DNA of 15,460 nt from JdFR-22 sp046537735 (GCA_046537735.1 JBKHKH010000039.1:1-15460); one strand, 5' to 3'; shown: positions 1-7,815, numbered from the stretch's first letter. A program made the numbers and translations. Notes: generated by a model from the sequence alone, not told the origin.

Positions 1-527
1 AGCGCTCCCGCAATAGGGGTGTTGAAGGTGCCTGCAATCCCTCCCGCCGCTCCACAGGCCACCAGCACCTTGGTATAATAGGGATTGAATCCCAGTTTCT
101 GGGCTATAGTAGAGCCAGTAGTGGCTCCCATCTGAACAATCGGTCCCTCACGTCCTGCAGATCCCCCGGAACCAATGCAGATGGAGGACGCCAGAGCTTT
201 CACGCCTACCACCCTGGGCCTTATCTTCCCTCCGTAGAGGGCCATGGAAGCCATAACTTCGGGGACGCCATGTCCTTTAGCTTCACTTGCCAAGTAAAAC
301 GTCAGGAGACCAACGAATAAACCGCCCACAGCAGGGATCAAAAATATATAATAAGGGCTGAATGCACCCAGAAGAAGAGAGCTCTTAGTGAAGAATATGT
401 CATTGAATCCGAATATCAAATACCTGAAGCCAATGGCAATTATCCCACAAGCGACGCCTGTAAAGATGGCCAGGAGATTGAAGTAAACAAAGCTTTTACC
501 AGTTATCTCCAGCCGTTCGACAGGCAT
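1..527 (-). CDS. ClC-family chloride channel/transporter, 5' part only
   Basis: This is the N-terminal 175 residues of a ClC anion channel or H+/Cl- exchanger in the membrane; the rest lies beyond the window edge. The reading begins MPVERLEITG at ATG 527-525, preceded by AGGTG six bases upstream. Hydrophobic helices occupy about residues 15-38 and 60-80. Three ClC signatures are visible: GHGVPE at 85-90 (the place of GSGIP in E. coli ClcA), GSGGSAGREGP at 119-129 with the gating glutamate at 127, and GGIAGTFNTPIAG at 162-174, which belongs to the conserved pore region. The His in place of the chloride-coordinating Ser of GSGIP is seen in one ClC subgroup. The gene sits 166 bases downstream of the corrinoid operon and probably has its own promoter. 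Chloride handling fits the osmotic-stress theme, but transport direction and selectivity cannot be read from this fragment. Confidence 0.93.
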   Translation of the reverse strand, partial: MPVERLEITGKSFVYFNLLAIFTGVACGIIAIGFRYLIFGFNDIFFTKSSLLLGAFSPYYIFLIPAVGGLFVGLLTFYLASEAKGHGVPEVMASMALYGGKIRPRVVGVKALASSICIGSGGSAGREGPIVQMGATTGSTIAQKLGFNPYYTKVLVACGAAGGIAGTFNTPIAGA

Positions 528-585
528 TAAACACACCTAATCCAGTTTTAAGTAAACAATTATATGTTAACATTGCTGACTTAGC

Positions 586-600
586 CCTTTAAATACTATG
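586..600 (-). promoter_or_regulatory. Possible TATA-type promoter for the ClC gene
   Basis: The minus strand reads ATAGTATTTAAAGGG here, about 60 bases upstream of the ClC start codon, with a second AT-rich stretch (ACATATAATTG) at about 557-567. Either could act as an archaeal TATA element. The assignment rests only on base composition and distance. Confidence 0.3.
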
Positions 601-605
601 ATCAG

Positions 606-652
606 TAAAAAATGATTAGGAGAGAGATAAAAAGCTTTGCAAAAAAGGTAAA
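606..652 (-). terminator. Possible U-tract terminators after the corrinoid operon
   Basis: Downstream of the pterin methyltransferase stop, the minus strand carries two runs of six T: ACCTTTTTTGC at about 642-652 and CATTTTTTACTG at about 604-615. Archaeal transcripts often end at U-rich tracts without a hairpin. No strong hairpin is evident here. Confidence 0.35.
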
Positions 653-693
653 ACAGTTGGAAGAACAGAGAACCAGATGGCCCCTGACTCTTT

Positions 694-1539
694 TCACTTC
701 TGTCTCTTTCTATAATCAGCGATATATCTTTCTGCCATCCTGTCCCTTCCCAGAAGAAGATCCGTTGCAAGAATGACTGGTTTAGCACTCCCAGCATCAG
801 CTATGGGACACGTCACACCAGACTGTATTGCCATGGACAGGAATGAGCTGTTCAGCAATTCTCTGTCAGGCATTCCAAAGGATATGTTGCTTATACCCAG
901 GGTCATATTCACACCCAGATCCTGTTTAACTTTCTTGATCGCTTCCAGGGTTATCAAAGCATTCCTGGTGTCGGTACCGATGGTGAGGGTTAAACAATCA
1001 ATAATAACGTTTTCAGGAGGGATACCTTCAGATTCTGCTCTCTCCACTATCTTACGGGCTACTGCCGCCCTTTTCTCCGGATCGTTCTGGATCCCTTCCT
1101 CATCCATAGCCAGACCGATCACGGCCGCATCATACTTTTTCACTAAAGGCAGAACTGTGCTCAAAGAGCTCTCTTCACCAGTAACAGAATTCACGATAGG
1201 TCTTCCTTCATAGACCTCCAGTGCCGCTTCCAGTGCAACCTGACTGCTGGTATCTATACATAACGGTATGTCCACAGTATCCATTACTACCTTTATCACC
1301 TGGGGAAGCAAATCTGCTTCCTCTGCATCTGCCATACTGACATTGACATCCAGAACATCTGCACCGGCTTCCACTTGCTTGGTGACGTCTTCTTTGATAA
1401 CTTCCCAATTACCCTCTTTCAGGGCGTTGACCACTTTCTTTCTCCCGGTAGGGTTTATCCCCTCACCGATGAGCACAGTAGGTCCTTCATCTGTAATCAT
1501 TACCTCTTTTCCTTCTTTTCGATTGACTATAGTTTTCAA
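694..1539 (-). CDS. Pterin-dependent corrinoid methyltransferase (MtgA/AcsE/MtrH-like)
   Basis: This pterin-binding TIM-barrel enzyme moves a methyl group between a corrinoid protein and a tetrahydropterin (tetrahydrofolate in bacteria; tetrahydromethanopterin is likely in an archaeon). Visible motifs are GEGINPTGR at 25-33, DVLDVN at 61-66, CIDTSS at 94-99, NSVTGEE at 117-123, DCLTLTIGTD at 181-190 and GISNISFGMP at 215-224. The Asp and Asn residues in these motifs line the pterin pocket in the family. At 281 residues it has the size of free-standing AcsE/MtgA, with no fused domains. The start is TTG 1539-1537, overlapping the upstream stop as TTGA. A near-perfect Shine-Dalgarno GGAGGTG at 1545-1551 supports it over the ATG at 1500-1498. 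As the last gene of the operon it is the likely methyl sink for the corrinoid protein at 7142-7804. No coenzyme M methyltransferase is present in the window. Confidence 0.9.
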   Translation of the reverse strand: MKTIVNRKEGKEVMITDEGPTVLIGEGINPTGRKKVVNALKEGNWEVIKEDVTKQVEAGADVLDVNVSMADAEEADLLPQVIKVVMDTVDIPLCIDTSSQVALEAALEVYEGRPIVNSVTGEESSLSTVLPLVKKYDAAVIGLAMDEEGIQNDPEKRAAVARKIVERAESEGIPPENVIIDCLTLTIGTDTRNALITLEAIKKVKQDLGVNMTLGISNISFGMPDRELLNSSFLSMAIQSGVTCPIADAGSAKPVILATDLLLGRDRMAERYIADYRKRQK

Positions 1540-3485
1540 TGTTTCACCTCCGTTAAAGAACCCAAAAAAGTAGAATGGGCGAATACCTTCATAAAGTTGG
1601 GAACTTCAGCCATTTCTATATAATCCGTCCTATTAGCCAGATCAACTGCCTTATTTCTTTTTGTTCTGGAGACCAGAGCGATCTTTGCACCTACTCCCGC
1701 AGCGTTCCCTACCTGTTCAAAATAATCAAGGGGTAAAGGAGGGAGCATACCGATCGTAATCGCACTTGAGATATCTACAAAAGTTCCGAAACCCCCTGAG
1801 ATGATCACCTTTTCCAGATCATACACAGACAAGTTATTTGCTTCCAGAAGGACCTGGATACCAGTGTGGATAGCTCCTTTGGCCAGCAATATCTCATGTA
1901 CATCTTTTTGAGTGATGGTGATGGGATTATCTGACTCAAGATCTGTTATCACGAACTCCAGACCGTCCTCAGTCTTTCTGACCCTCTTATGCGGTTTCAT
2001 CATTCCGCTGGAGTCGATTATTCCGTTGAGGTAAAGCTGGGCTACTGCATCAAGGATGCCGGACCCGCATATACCTATGGGCTCTTTTTCTCTAATGGTA
2101 TGATATTTGACGTCATCACCTATAATCCTGACCTTTTCAATCGCTCCTTCCGACCCTCTCATACCATGTTTTATATTCCTACCTTCAAAAGCAGGACCAG
2201 AAGCACATGAGACGCTGGTGATCCTTTGCTGATGGCACAGACAGATCTCTGTGTTGGTTCCAATATCGATAGCGATTACCGGGCCTTTTTGCTTCTCCAG
2301 TTCCGTGCTCAACATCATGGCCACATGGTCCCCTCCCACAAATCCGGCTATGTTGGGTAAAAAGTGGATATACGCTCCCGGTGCCGTGACCAGACCAATA
2401 TCTCTGGCTTTTATGTCTATCTCGCTCTTCAAAGTGGGAATGTATGGCGAGAGGCCGAGCTTCGTCACGGGCAGACCCAGGAGCAGGTGATGCATGGCAG
2501 TGTTGCTGGCTATGACCGTGTCCAGTACCTCTTCCGGTCCCGCACCGATTTCATCACACATCTCTTCGATCAGATCGTTCAGTGCTTCTACCACTATCAT
2601 CTGCAGTTTTTCTGCTTCTTCCTCTCCCTGACTTGCTATGGATAATCTGGTGATCACATCTTCTCCATACGTCATCTGGGGGTTGGTTATCCCTTTAGAG
2701 ACGAGAGTTCTTCCACTATCCAGGTCCACAATATATCCTGCAATTTTTGTAGTGCCCAGATCCACGGCAAACCCCAACTTCCTGCTCGAGGGCGGATTTA
2801 TGGCGATCAATTCATTTTCTCTAACCACAGCATCAATCTCCCAGTTCAGCGAGCCTAACCTATCCAGAAGAATTCTCAAAACCTCTATATCGATCTCATC
2901 ACAGTTTTTAAGGGAACTCAGGACCAGCTCAGCATATTCCTCAGCATCGTAGGTAGAGATCTCTGGATCCAATTTCAATCTATAGGACTTAACTATAGGG
3001 TCTGGTTTGGTGTAAATCTCGTAACCATCTAAAAGTGTCTTTTCAGAAACGCTTAAGGAGCTTGGCGGTATATTTATGATCAAATCACTTAAGGGGTAGG
3101 TTTGGCATGCCAGTCGATAACCCTCGTTAACTTCCTTTTCGGTCAACTCTTCCAGCTCTTTTTGAGTTGGAGGTGTGGCCTCACCTTCAATTATCTGGAC
3201 TTTACACCTGCCGCACAATCCGTTCCCTCCGCAGGTGGTCATCAAATTGATCTTCAATCTTCTGGTCATGTTAAGCAGGGATTGATCAGATGAGAACTTC
3301 CCTTTTTTACCCATAGGCTCAAAGGATACTTTATAAGTGCCGTGGCTTTCCACCCAGTGAAGAAGCTCTTCTTTAAGGTCCTCGGATGCTTTTCTCACTT
3401 CTTCTGGAAGAGAATCATCCTGAGTTACTCTGTCAAGAGCATCTATCACGCTTCTCCTGGGCAACTCCTCAAATGTTTTTGGCAT
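1536..3485 (-). CDS. Corrinoid reductive activator (RACE): [2Fe-2S] ferredoxin plus ASKHA (DUF4445) domain
   Basis: This soluble protein uses ATP and electrons to return inactive Co(II) corrinoid to the active Co(I) state. An N-terminal [2Fe-2S] ferredoxin-like domain has C85-x5-C91-x2-C94 and C127. A linker of about 90 residues follows, then an actin-like ATPase: FAVDLGTTK at 239-247, AIDIGTNTEICL at 405-416, CASGPAFEGRN at 427-437, GICGSGILDAVAQL at 471-484 and ISGGFGTFVD at 562-571. This [2Fe-2S]-first layout is that of bacterial AcsV-type and O-demethylase activators. Methanosarcina RamA instead carries C-terminal [4Fe-4S] clusters. ATG 3485-3483 has GGGGGAT seven bases upstream. It is separated from the preceding gene by 49 bases that include an AT-rich TATA-like stretch, so it may also have an internal promoter. 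Its stop overlaps the start of the next gene. Confidence 0.93.
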   Translation of the reverse strand: MPKTFEELPRRSVIDALDRVTQDDSLPEEVRKASEDLKEELLHWVESHGTYKVSFEPMGKKGKFSSDQSLLNMTRRLKINLMTTCGGNGLCGRCKVQIIEGEATPPTQKELEELTEKEVNEGYRLACQTYPLSDLIINIPPSSLSVSEKTLLDGYEIYTKPDPIVKSYRLKLDPEISTYDAEEYAELVLSSLKNCDEIDIEVLRILLDRLGSLNWEIDAVVRENELIAINPPSSRKLGFAVDLGTTKIAGYIVDLDSGRTLVSKGITNPQMTYGEDVITRLSIASQGEEEAEKLQMIVVEALNDLIEEMCDEIGAGPEEVLDTVIASNTAMHHLLLGLPVTKLGLSPYIPTLKSEIDIKARDIGLVTAPGAYIHFLPNIAGFVGGDHVAMMLSTELEKQKGPVIAIDIGTNTEICLCHQQRITSVSCASGPAFEGRNIKHGMRGSEGAIEKVRIIGDDVKYHTIREKEPIGICGSGILDAVAQLYLNGIIDSSGMMKPHKRVRKTEDGLEFVITDLESDNPITITQKDVHEILLAKGAIHTGIQVLLEANNLSVYDLEKVIISGGFGTFVDISSAITIGMLPPLPLDYFEQVGNAAGVGAKIALVSRTKRNKAVDLANRTDYIEMAEVPNFMKVFAHSTFLGSLTEVKH

Positions 3486-3534
3486 ATTTTATATCCCCCG
3501 ATTGACTACATGATCATATAATTATAAAAACAAT
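3486..3534 (-). promoter_or_regulatory. Possible internal promoter for the activator and pterin methyltransferase genes
   Basis: The minus strand contains TTTTTATAATTATATGATC at about 3509-3527 within the only wide gap (49 bases) of an otherwise tight operon. It could serve as a TATA element or as a U-rich partial terminator; the sequence does not decide between the two. Confidence 0.3.
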
Positions 3535-4200
3535 TTAATTATTATAACTACACCTATCTCTCATCTCACAATACTCGCACATATCCCAGTGACCCAAATT
3601 CGTACCTATGCCAATGACCAGGGATGTGGATTTCCTGGGATACATCATCCTTGAATCGGTCAATCTAACTCCTATTTCCTGGGCGTTGACCATCTTCAAT
3701 ATCTTTGCCTGTTCATCTAGAGTAAAACCCTCTTTTCCAGGACATACGCAGCCACTTGCCTTTAATCCCTCTTCGTCCGCCTTTTCATTTGCGACCCTCA
3801 AACATTCATCTTCCAGCTCATTAATGGATGCGTTCCCCACCTCATCGATCAGCATGGCATTCAGCAGATTGCCTTCATTTATCAATTGCTCAACCTTTTC
3901 CTCCAGTTGAGGCCCTATGGTACACACGGCCACCATAAGAAATTTGCATTCCTCGAAAAGAGCGGGGAGTAAAGAGCCTTCGATCCTCTCTTTCTTCAGT
4001 ACAATTGATTCTGGTTCTATTTTCACTACCTCAAAGATATCATATGCTATGGAAGGACTGATCAAGTTACCTGTGTCAGCATTCAATTCTTTCAGACGTT
4101 TTCGAACATCCAAATTGGGTTTTAAACCTAAACCGAAGTCCAGACGTTTCAATATTCTCTCTTCTTGAGTTCCTAAACAAAAATCGCTCAAAACGGGCAT
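3535..4200 (-). CDS. Methionine synthase activation-domain protein (corrinoid system accessory)
   Basis: This free-standing protein resembles the C-terminal activation domain of B12-dependent methionine synthase (MetH), which binds SAM during reductive remethylation of the cofactor. Similar stand-alone proteins accompany corrinoid methyltransferase operons; their exact role there is not settled. Recognisable stretches, numbered from this start, are VCTIGPQLE at 92-100, LIDEVGNASI at 117-126, GCVCPGKEGF at 150-159, IGVRLTDSRMMYPRKSTS at 176-193 and VIGIGTN at 195-201. A short Cys-rich tail follows (C208-x2-C211-x5-C217), suggesting a metal or Fe-S site. I chose ATG 4200-4198 because GAGG at 4209-4212 is suitably placed. 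A TTG at 4215 would add five residues and overlap the upstream stop. It lies four bases after the first MttB-family gene, so it is surely co-transcribed. Confidence 0.83.
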   Translation of the reverse strand: MPVLSDFCLGTQEERILKRLDFGLGLKPNLDVRKRLKELNADTGNLISPSIAYDIFEVVKIEPESIVLKKERIEGSLLPALFEECKFLMVAVCTIGPQLEEKVEQLINEGNLLNAMLIDEVGNASINELEDECLRVANEKADEEGLKASGCVCPGKEGFTLDEQAKILKMVNAQEIGVRLTDSRMMYPRKSTSLVIGIGTNLGHWDMCEYCEMRDRCSYNN

Positions 4201-4204
4201 TAGG

Positions 4205-5653
4205 TTATCCCTCAAATCTCTTTATGATCTCCTTTATCTGTTCATCTACTTCTCTGGGAACAGGTTCAACTTCATGCTCATTCAATATCTTATTTACCCT
4301 GTCATAACTCCTCTGGACCAGTGTTTTGCCTCCTCTTTGCTCCCAGATGTTCCATGGCATCCTATCGAACAATTCTTCCTGAACGTACTCTTTAGTATAG
4401 GTGTTCAGGGTGTGTTTGGATGTCAGGAACGAGCCACCGATACCAACTTCTTTGATGATATCCAGAGCCAGAGTCTCTTCGTCAACTCTTATTCCTCTGG
4501 CCAACTTCTTCACACTTCCTATGATCTCATCCGACATTACCATCAGGGCAATACTTCCGCTCTTACCCGATTCGGAATAGCCGACATCGTGGTTGAGGTT
4601 GTTACCGCTAAGAGTTGATACCAGGAGCGTAAGCATAGCATCAGCACTCGCCTGCTCGTCGATAATCTTGGAGTCGGTACATCCGGCAGTTCCCCATGAA
4701 GGCAGCTCATAATAACGAATGAATTGGGCCATTGCCGCTCTCATCATCACACTCTCTATATTGCTGTATATGGCAGTACCTCTCCTCATTTCCATGGTGA
4801 GATTTACTGGACCGAGAACAATAGGGGTACCGGGATTCGTAAGCTGAGCTATTACATTACCCACTAAAGATTCGGCCACACTCTGCATTACAGTTCCTGC
4901 TATTGTCGCGGGGTTGGTGGCTCCTGATGATGGGATTGGAGTATATATTACCGGTAGTTTGAGCTTTGCAGCTTCAACTACGGCCTCTCCCAGCCCTTTT
5001 CCCACGAAGAACGGGGAAGTGGGCTCCACGTAAAAGCTGAATATGGGTCTCTCTCTAAGCTCATCCATTCCTCCCGCAAGCAAAGCTGCGATCTCTATCT
5101 GAGCATTTATCATGTCCTTTCCGCCCTCGAAAACGAAGGCATAAACATGTTTACTGGTATTGGACATGGCAGCGTACTGTTCATGAAGATCGAGCACATT
5201 GGGAGCTATATCCGAAGCGGATGATAGACCGTTCACGAAATCTATGTTGGGGAGAGCATCAGCCACTCTGGACACTTTCTTAATGTCTTCCAGCCGTCCC
5301 CTTCTTCTCTCTCCCTTTTCATCAATAAAATATGGTGGTCCCGAGCATGGACCGAAGTAAACGCCCTTACCTCCTTTCACAGTGAAACTCTGTTCGGGGT
5401 CTCTGCCATAGAATGTGACATTCTTCGGTGCCTTTTGCAGGCTATCCAGTACCAGATGTTCTGGTATTTTGGCCACCATCTTCTGATGGTCCACCTCTGC
5501 GCCCCCGCTCCCTAGAACTTTCAGCGCTTCTTCATCCTCAACTTTAACTCCAACATCCCTCAGGATCTCCAGGGCACCGAGGTGCATAGCCTCCAGTTGC
5601 TCATCTGATAAGAGTTTTAGTGTTCCGCCATCAACAACAGGTCTCATTTTCAC
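4205..5653 (-). CDS. MttB-family corrinoid methyltransferase 1 (non-pyrrolysine)
   Basis: A member of the trimethylamine methyltransferase (MttB) superfamily, which transfers a methyl group from a quaternary amine to the Co(I) corrinoid of a partner protein. At 482 residues it has the family's full length with no in-frame amber codon, so it does not need pyrrolysine. Non-pyrrolysine members known experimentally use glycine betaine (MtgB), proline betaine, carnitine or gamma-butyrobetaine. Visible conserved blocks are IPEHLV at 63-68, SFYVEPTSP at 206-214, PIPSSGATNPATIAG at 239-253, SWGTAGCTDSKIIDEQ at 319-334 and NHDVGYSESG at 354-363. The start is GTG 5653; an ATG two codons later has AAGGTG five bases upstream and is equally plausible. 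It is 16 bases from the second MttB gene but clearly divergent from it. The substrate is unproven; betaine is inferred from the neighbouring betaine-synthesis genes. Confidence 0.93.
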   Translation of the reverse strand: MKMRPVVDGGTLKLLSDEQLEAMHLGALEILRDVGVKVEDEEALKVLGSGGAEVDHQKMVAKIPEHLVLDSLQKAPKNVTFYGRDPEQSFTVKGGKGVYFGPCSGPPYFIDEKGERRRGRLEDIKKVSRVADALPNIDFVNGLSSASDIAPNVLDLHEQYAAMSNTSKHVYAFVFEGGKDMINAQIEIAALLAGGMDELRERPIFSFYVEPTSPFFVGKGLGEAVVEAAKLKLPVIYTPIPSSGATNPATIAGTVMQSVAESLVGNVIAQLTNPGTPIVLGPVNLTMEMRRGTAIYSNIESVMMRAAMAQFIRYYELPSWGTAGCTDSKIIDEQASADAMLTLLVSTLSGNNLNHDVGYSESGKSGSIALMVMSDEIIGSVKKLARGIRVDEETLALDIIKEVGIGGSFLTSKHTLNTYTKEYVQEELFDRMPWNIWEQRGGKTLVQRSYDRVNKILNEHEVEPVPREVDEQIKEIIKRFEG

Positions 5654-5669
5654 ACCTTTTCCTTCTTTT

Positions 5670-7121
5670 TCACGCCTTCACAAGCCTTTTTTCTTCTTCC
5701 TTGATAATCTGAGCGAATTTCTCTTTTACTTCTTTGGAGAGGGGTTGAGGCTTATGCTCTTTCAGTATCTTTTCCACTCTCTCTTTGGCGCTGTCCCGGG
5801 TGCTCTTCTTCCCTTTATTCTTCCATGAGTCGAAAGAACCCCTATCAAACAGATCAGCAGTTAAGAATTCGTGAACATGCTCAATTGTATGCTTGTGAGA
5901 TATGAAATAACCGCCGGGACCGATCTCGTTTATGACATCTACGGCCAGATGGTCATCATCTACCTGAACACCTCTGAACAGTCTTTTGGCAAAATTGATC
6001 ATTTCATCCGTGATCACTGCCTGTTCAGCTGAACCCACCATTCCTCCGGCAAGGTAACCGCAATCGTGGATGAGGTTGATACCAGCATACCCAGACACTA
6101 TAATGTTCAACATCGCCTCAGCTCCTGATTGGGAATCGATCGCTTTTCCGTCCGAGCACCCGCCAAATCCATAGGAAGGCATGCCATAAAACTCTGCCAT
6201 CTGTGAAGTTATGGTATTGGCTCCCATTGCAAATTCTGGTGAGCCGTAAGCACAGACACCGGTCTTGGGATCCATGGGCAATCCCCATCCCCCGTATATG
6301 ACGGGTGCATGTGGATTTGCCAGCTGAGCCAGTGTTAATCCAGCCAGTGTCTCAGAAGTTCCTATCACTGAGCTGCCAATAGCAGTTCCTGGAGCGGTTC
6401 CACCAGAGGTAGGCATCGGACCCAAGGCTATGGGAATGTTCGCCTCTGCAAAATCAATTATATTCTCCTGAGATTCTGTAAGCATCAATGGGGAAGCTGG
6501 CTCGGTATACAGGCTCATGAAAGGCCTCTTCTGAAGCTCTTCCAGACTTCCCGCTATTTCCGTTCCCATCTCCAGAAATTTCCTGGCCAGGTGAGCATTG
6601 GGAGCAGAATAAAGGATGGGTTTTTCCGTATAGTTGAACAGAACATCGAATTCATGAAGATACTCCACTTCATAGGGAACATCAAAAACCCCCGCATTGG
6701 ACATCATGAAATCCATGTTGGGTAATGCATCTCCCACTAGGGTACTCTCTGTCATGTCCTGCTTGGTGGGTCTCCTGTACTCATCCGTGCGGTGGTCCAG
6801 GATCATGGGAGTGGGTGTACCACCGTACCCATAATATATCCTGCCTGTTTCCAGCAAGATATCATTTTCAGGGTTTCTCCCACAAAAGAGTATCTTTGAA
6901 GGAGCTTTTCTGATTGCCTCAGTGATGAGATGTTCAGGGATCCTTACTCTCCTTTTTTCTCGATCCACATCTGCACCTGCTTCTTCAAACACATCCATGA
7001 TCTTGTTGGAGTAGCAATCCACTCCCGTATCTCTTAGAACATCCAGGGCAGCGTTATGAACAGCTTCAACTTCATCTGGAGAGAGCAACTGATGTATCTT
7101 TATTTTGGGACCTCTTTTCAT
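5670..7121 (-). CDS. MttB-family corrinoid methyltransferase 2 (non-pyrrolysine, MtgB-like candidate)
   Basis: The second MttB-superfamily enzyme has 483 residues, ATG 7121-7119 and TGA stop, and no in-frame TAG. Conserved blocks are LRDTGVD at 29-35, IPEHLITEAI at 61-70, LYTEPASPLML at 204-214, GPMPTSGGTAPGTAIG at 234-249, SYGFGGCSDGKAIDSQ at 316-331 and HDCGYLAGG at 352-360. The GCSD-K-x-x-D-x-Q block aligns with GCTDSKIIDEQ of paralogue 1. The two differ across most of their length, so they are not a recent duplication and may take different substrates. It lies 20 bases after the corrinoid protein gene, which should be its methyl acceptor. The Shine-Dalgarno site is weak (GAGATG five bases before ATG), consistent with translational coupling. 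A glycine betaine substrate is plausible from context only. Confidence 0.93.
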   Translation of the reverse strand: MKRGPKIKIHQLLSPDEVEAVHNAALDVLRDTGVDCYSNKIMDVFEEAGADVDREKRRVRIPEHLITEAIRKAPSKILFCGRNPENDILLETGRIYYGYGGTPTPMILDHRTDEYRRPTKQDMTESTLVGDALPNMDFMMSNAGVFDVPYEVEYLHEFDVLFNYTEKPILYSAPNAHLARKFLEMGTEIAGSLEELQKRPFMSLYTEPASPLMLTESQENIIDFAEANIPIALGPMPTSGGTAPGTAIGSSVIGTSETLAGLTLAQLANPHAPVIYGGWGLPMDPKTGVCAYGSPEFAMGANTITSQMAEFYGMPSYGFGGCSDGKAIDSQSGAEAMLNIIVSGYAGINLIHDCGYLAGGMVGSAEQAVITDEMINFAKRLFRGVQVDDDHLAVDVINEIGPGGYFISHKHTIEHVHEFLTADLFDRGSFDSWKNKGKKSTRDSAKERVEKILKEHKPQPLSKEVKEKFAQIIKEEEKRLVKA

Positions 7122-7141
7122 AGTATCATCTCAATTTGTTA

Positions 7142-7804
7142 TTATACCTGTCCCATCAGCTTCTTGGCCTTTTCCACTGCGTCTATGGCGTCAGCACCGT
7201 AAGCATCTGCTCCTATCTGATCTGCCCACTCCTGAGTAACAGGAGCTCCACCTACCATGATCTTTACCTGGTCTCTTAAACCTGCTTCCTTCAACGCTTC
7301 AATAACATCCTTCTGAGCAGGAATGGTTGTGCTCAATAGAGCAGATAGACCAAGTATATCCGGTTTCTGCTTCTTTACTTCCTCTACAAAAGTTTCAGTA
7401 GGTATATCCATACCAATATCAACCACATCAAAACCGTTTGAGAGCAACATGGCCTTCACAATAGTCTTGCCGATCTCGTGAATGTCTCCAGCAACTGTTC
7501 CTATCAAATATTTTCCAGAAACAGTGATATGTTCTCCCTTCTTCTCGATTTCAGGTCTGAGAACTTTATTTATCACTTCGCTGGCAGCTTCACCAGCCGC
7601 AGCTAAATGTATGATGAAGAATTCTCCTTCCTCAAATTTTTTACCTACAGTATCAAGAGCAGGTCTAACCCCCTCGTTTAAGGCTTTGACGGGATCAACC
7701 CCATTATCTACGGCCTTTTGAGCCACCTGGGTTGCTTTATCTTTATCGAACTCCAGTATTGCTTGTTCTATTTCTTCAATAATTTTTTCATTTTCACCAG
7801 TCAT
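7142..7804 (-). CDS. Corrinoid (B12-binding) methyl-carrier protein, MttC/MtbC family
   Basis: This small soluble protein carries the methyl group on cobalamin between the MttB-family enzymes and the pterin methyltransferase. It has the standard two-domain layout: a helical cap domain (about 1-90, with LNEGVRPALDTVGKKFEEGE at 42-61) and a Rossmann-like B12 domain (about 95-220). The base-off cobalamin motif is D107-x-H109-x-x-G112 (GDIHEIGK), with GLSALLSTT at 152-160 and GGAPVT at 185-190. The length of 220 is typical. It is the first gene of the operon and follows leader A. ATG 7804-7802 is preceded by GGTGGT three bases away. A better Shine-Dalgarno (GGGAGGAAA at 7821-7829) instead serves a four-codon frame that ends on this ATG. 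It is the only corrinoid protein in the window, so both MttB enzymes probably share it. Confidence 0.96.
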   Translation of the reverse strand: MTGENEKIIEEIEQAILEFDKDKATQVAQKAVDNGVDPVKALNEGVRPALDTVGKKFEEGEFFIIHLAAAGEAASEVINKVLRPEIEKKGEHITVSGKYLIGTVAGDIHEIGKTIVKAMLLSNGFDVVDIGMDIPTETFVEEVKKQKPDILGLSALLSTTIPAQKDVIEALKEAGLRDQVKIMVGGAPVTQEWADQIGADAYGADAIDAVEKAKKLMGQV

Positions 7805-7815
7805 ATTACCACCAT
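7802..7815 (-). other. Four-codon leader frame (MVVI) overlapping the corrinoid protein start
   Basis: ATG 7815-7813 follows a strong Shine-Dalgarno (GGGAGGAAA, 7821-7829) at about six bases. It reads Met-Val-Val-Ile and stops at TGA 7804-7802's overlap, so the stop TGA shares its TG with the ATG of the corrinoid gene (ATATGA). It could couple translation to the corrinoid gene, or the Shine-Dalgarno may simply serve the downstream ATG at unusual spacing. No equivalent exists upstream of the glycine methyltransferase. Confidence 0.3.

Noticed and set aside
567..797. Short minus-strand reading frame between the pterin methyltransferase and the ClC gene
   Set aside because: It overlaps the 3' end of the methyltransferase in another frame, has low-complexity hydrophobic composition and shows no motif or good start; most of it is terminator and promoter sequence.
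4205..7121. Possible pyrrolysine-containing MttB
   Set aside because: Both MttB-family genes are continuous at full length with no in-frame TAG, and TAG is used as an ordinary stop by gsmt and the lipoprotein gene.
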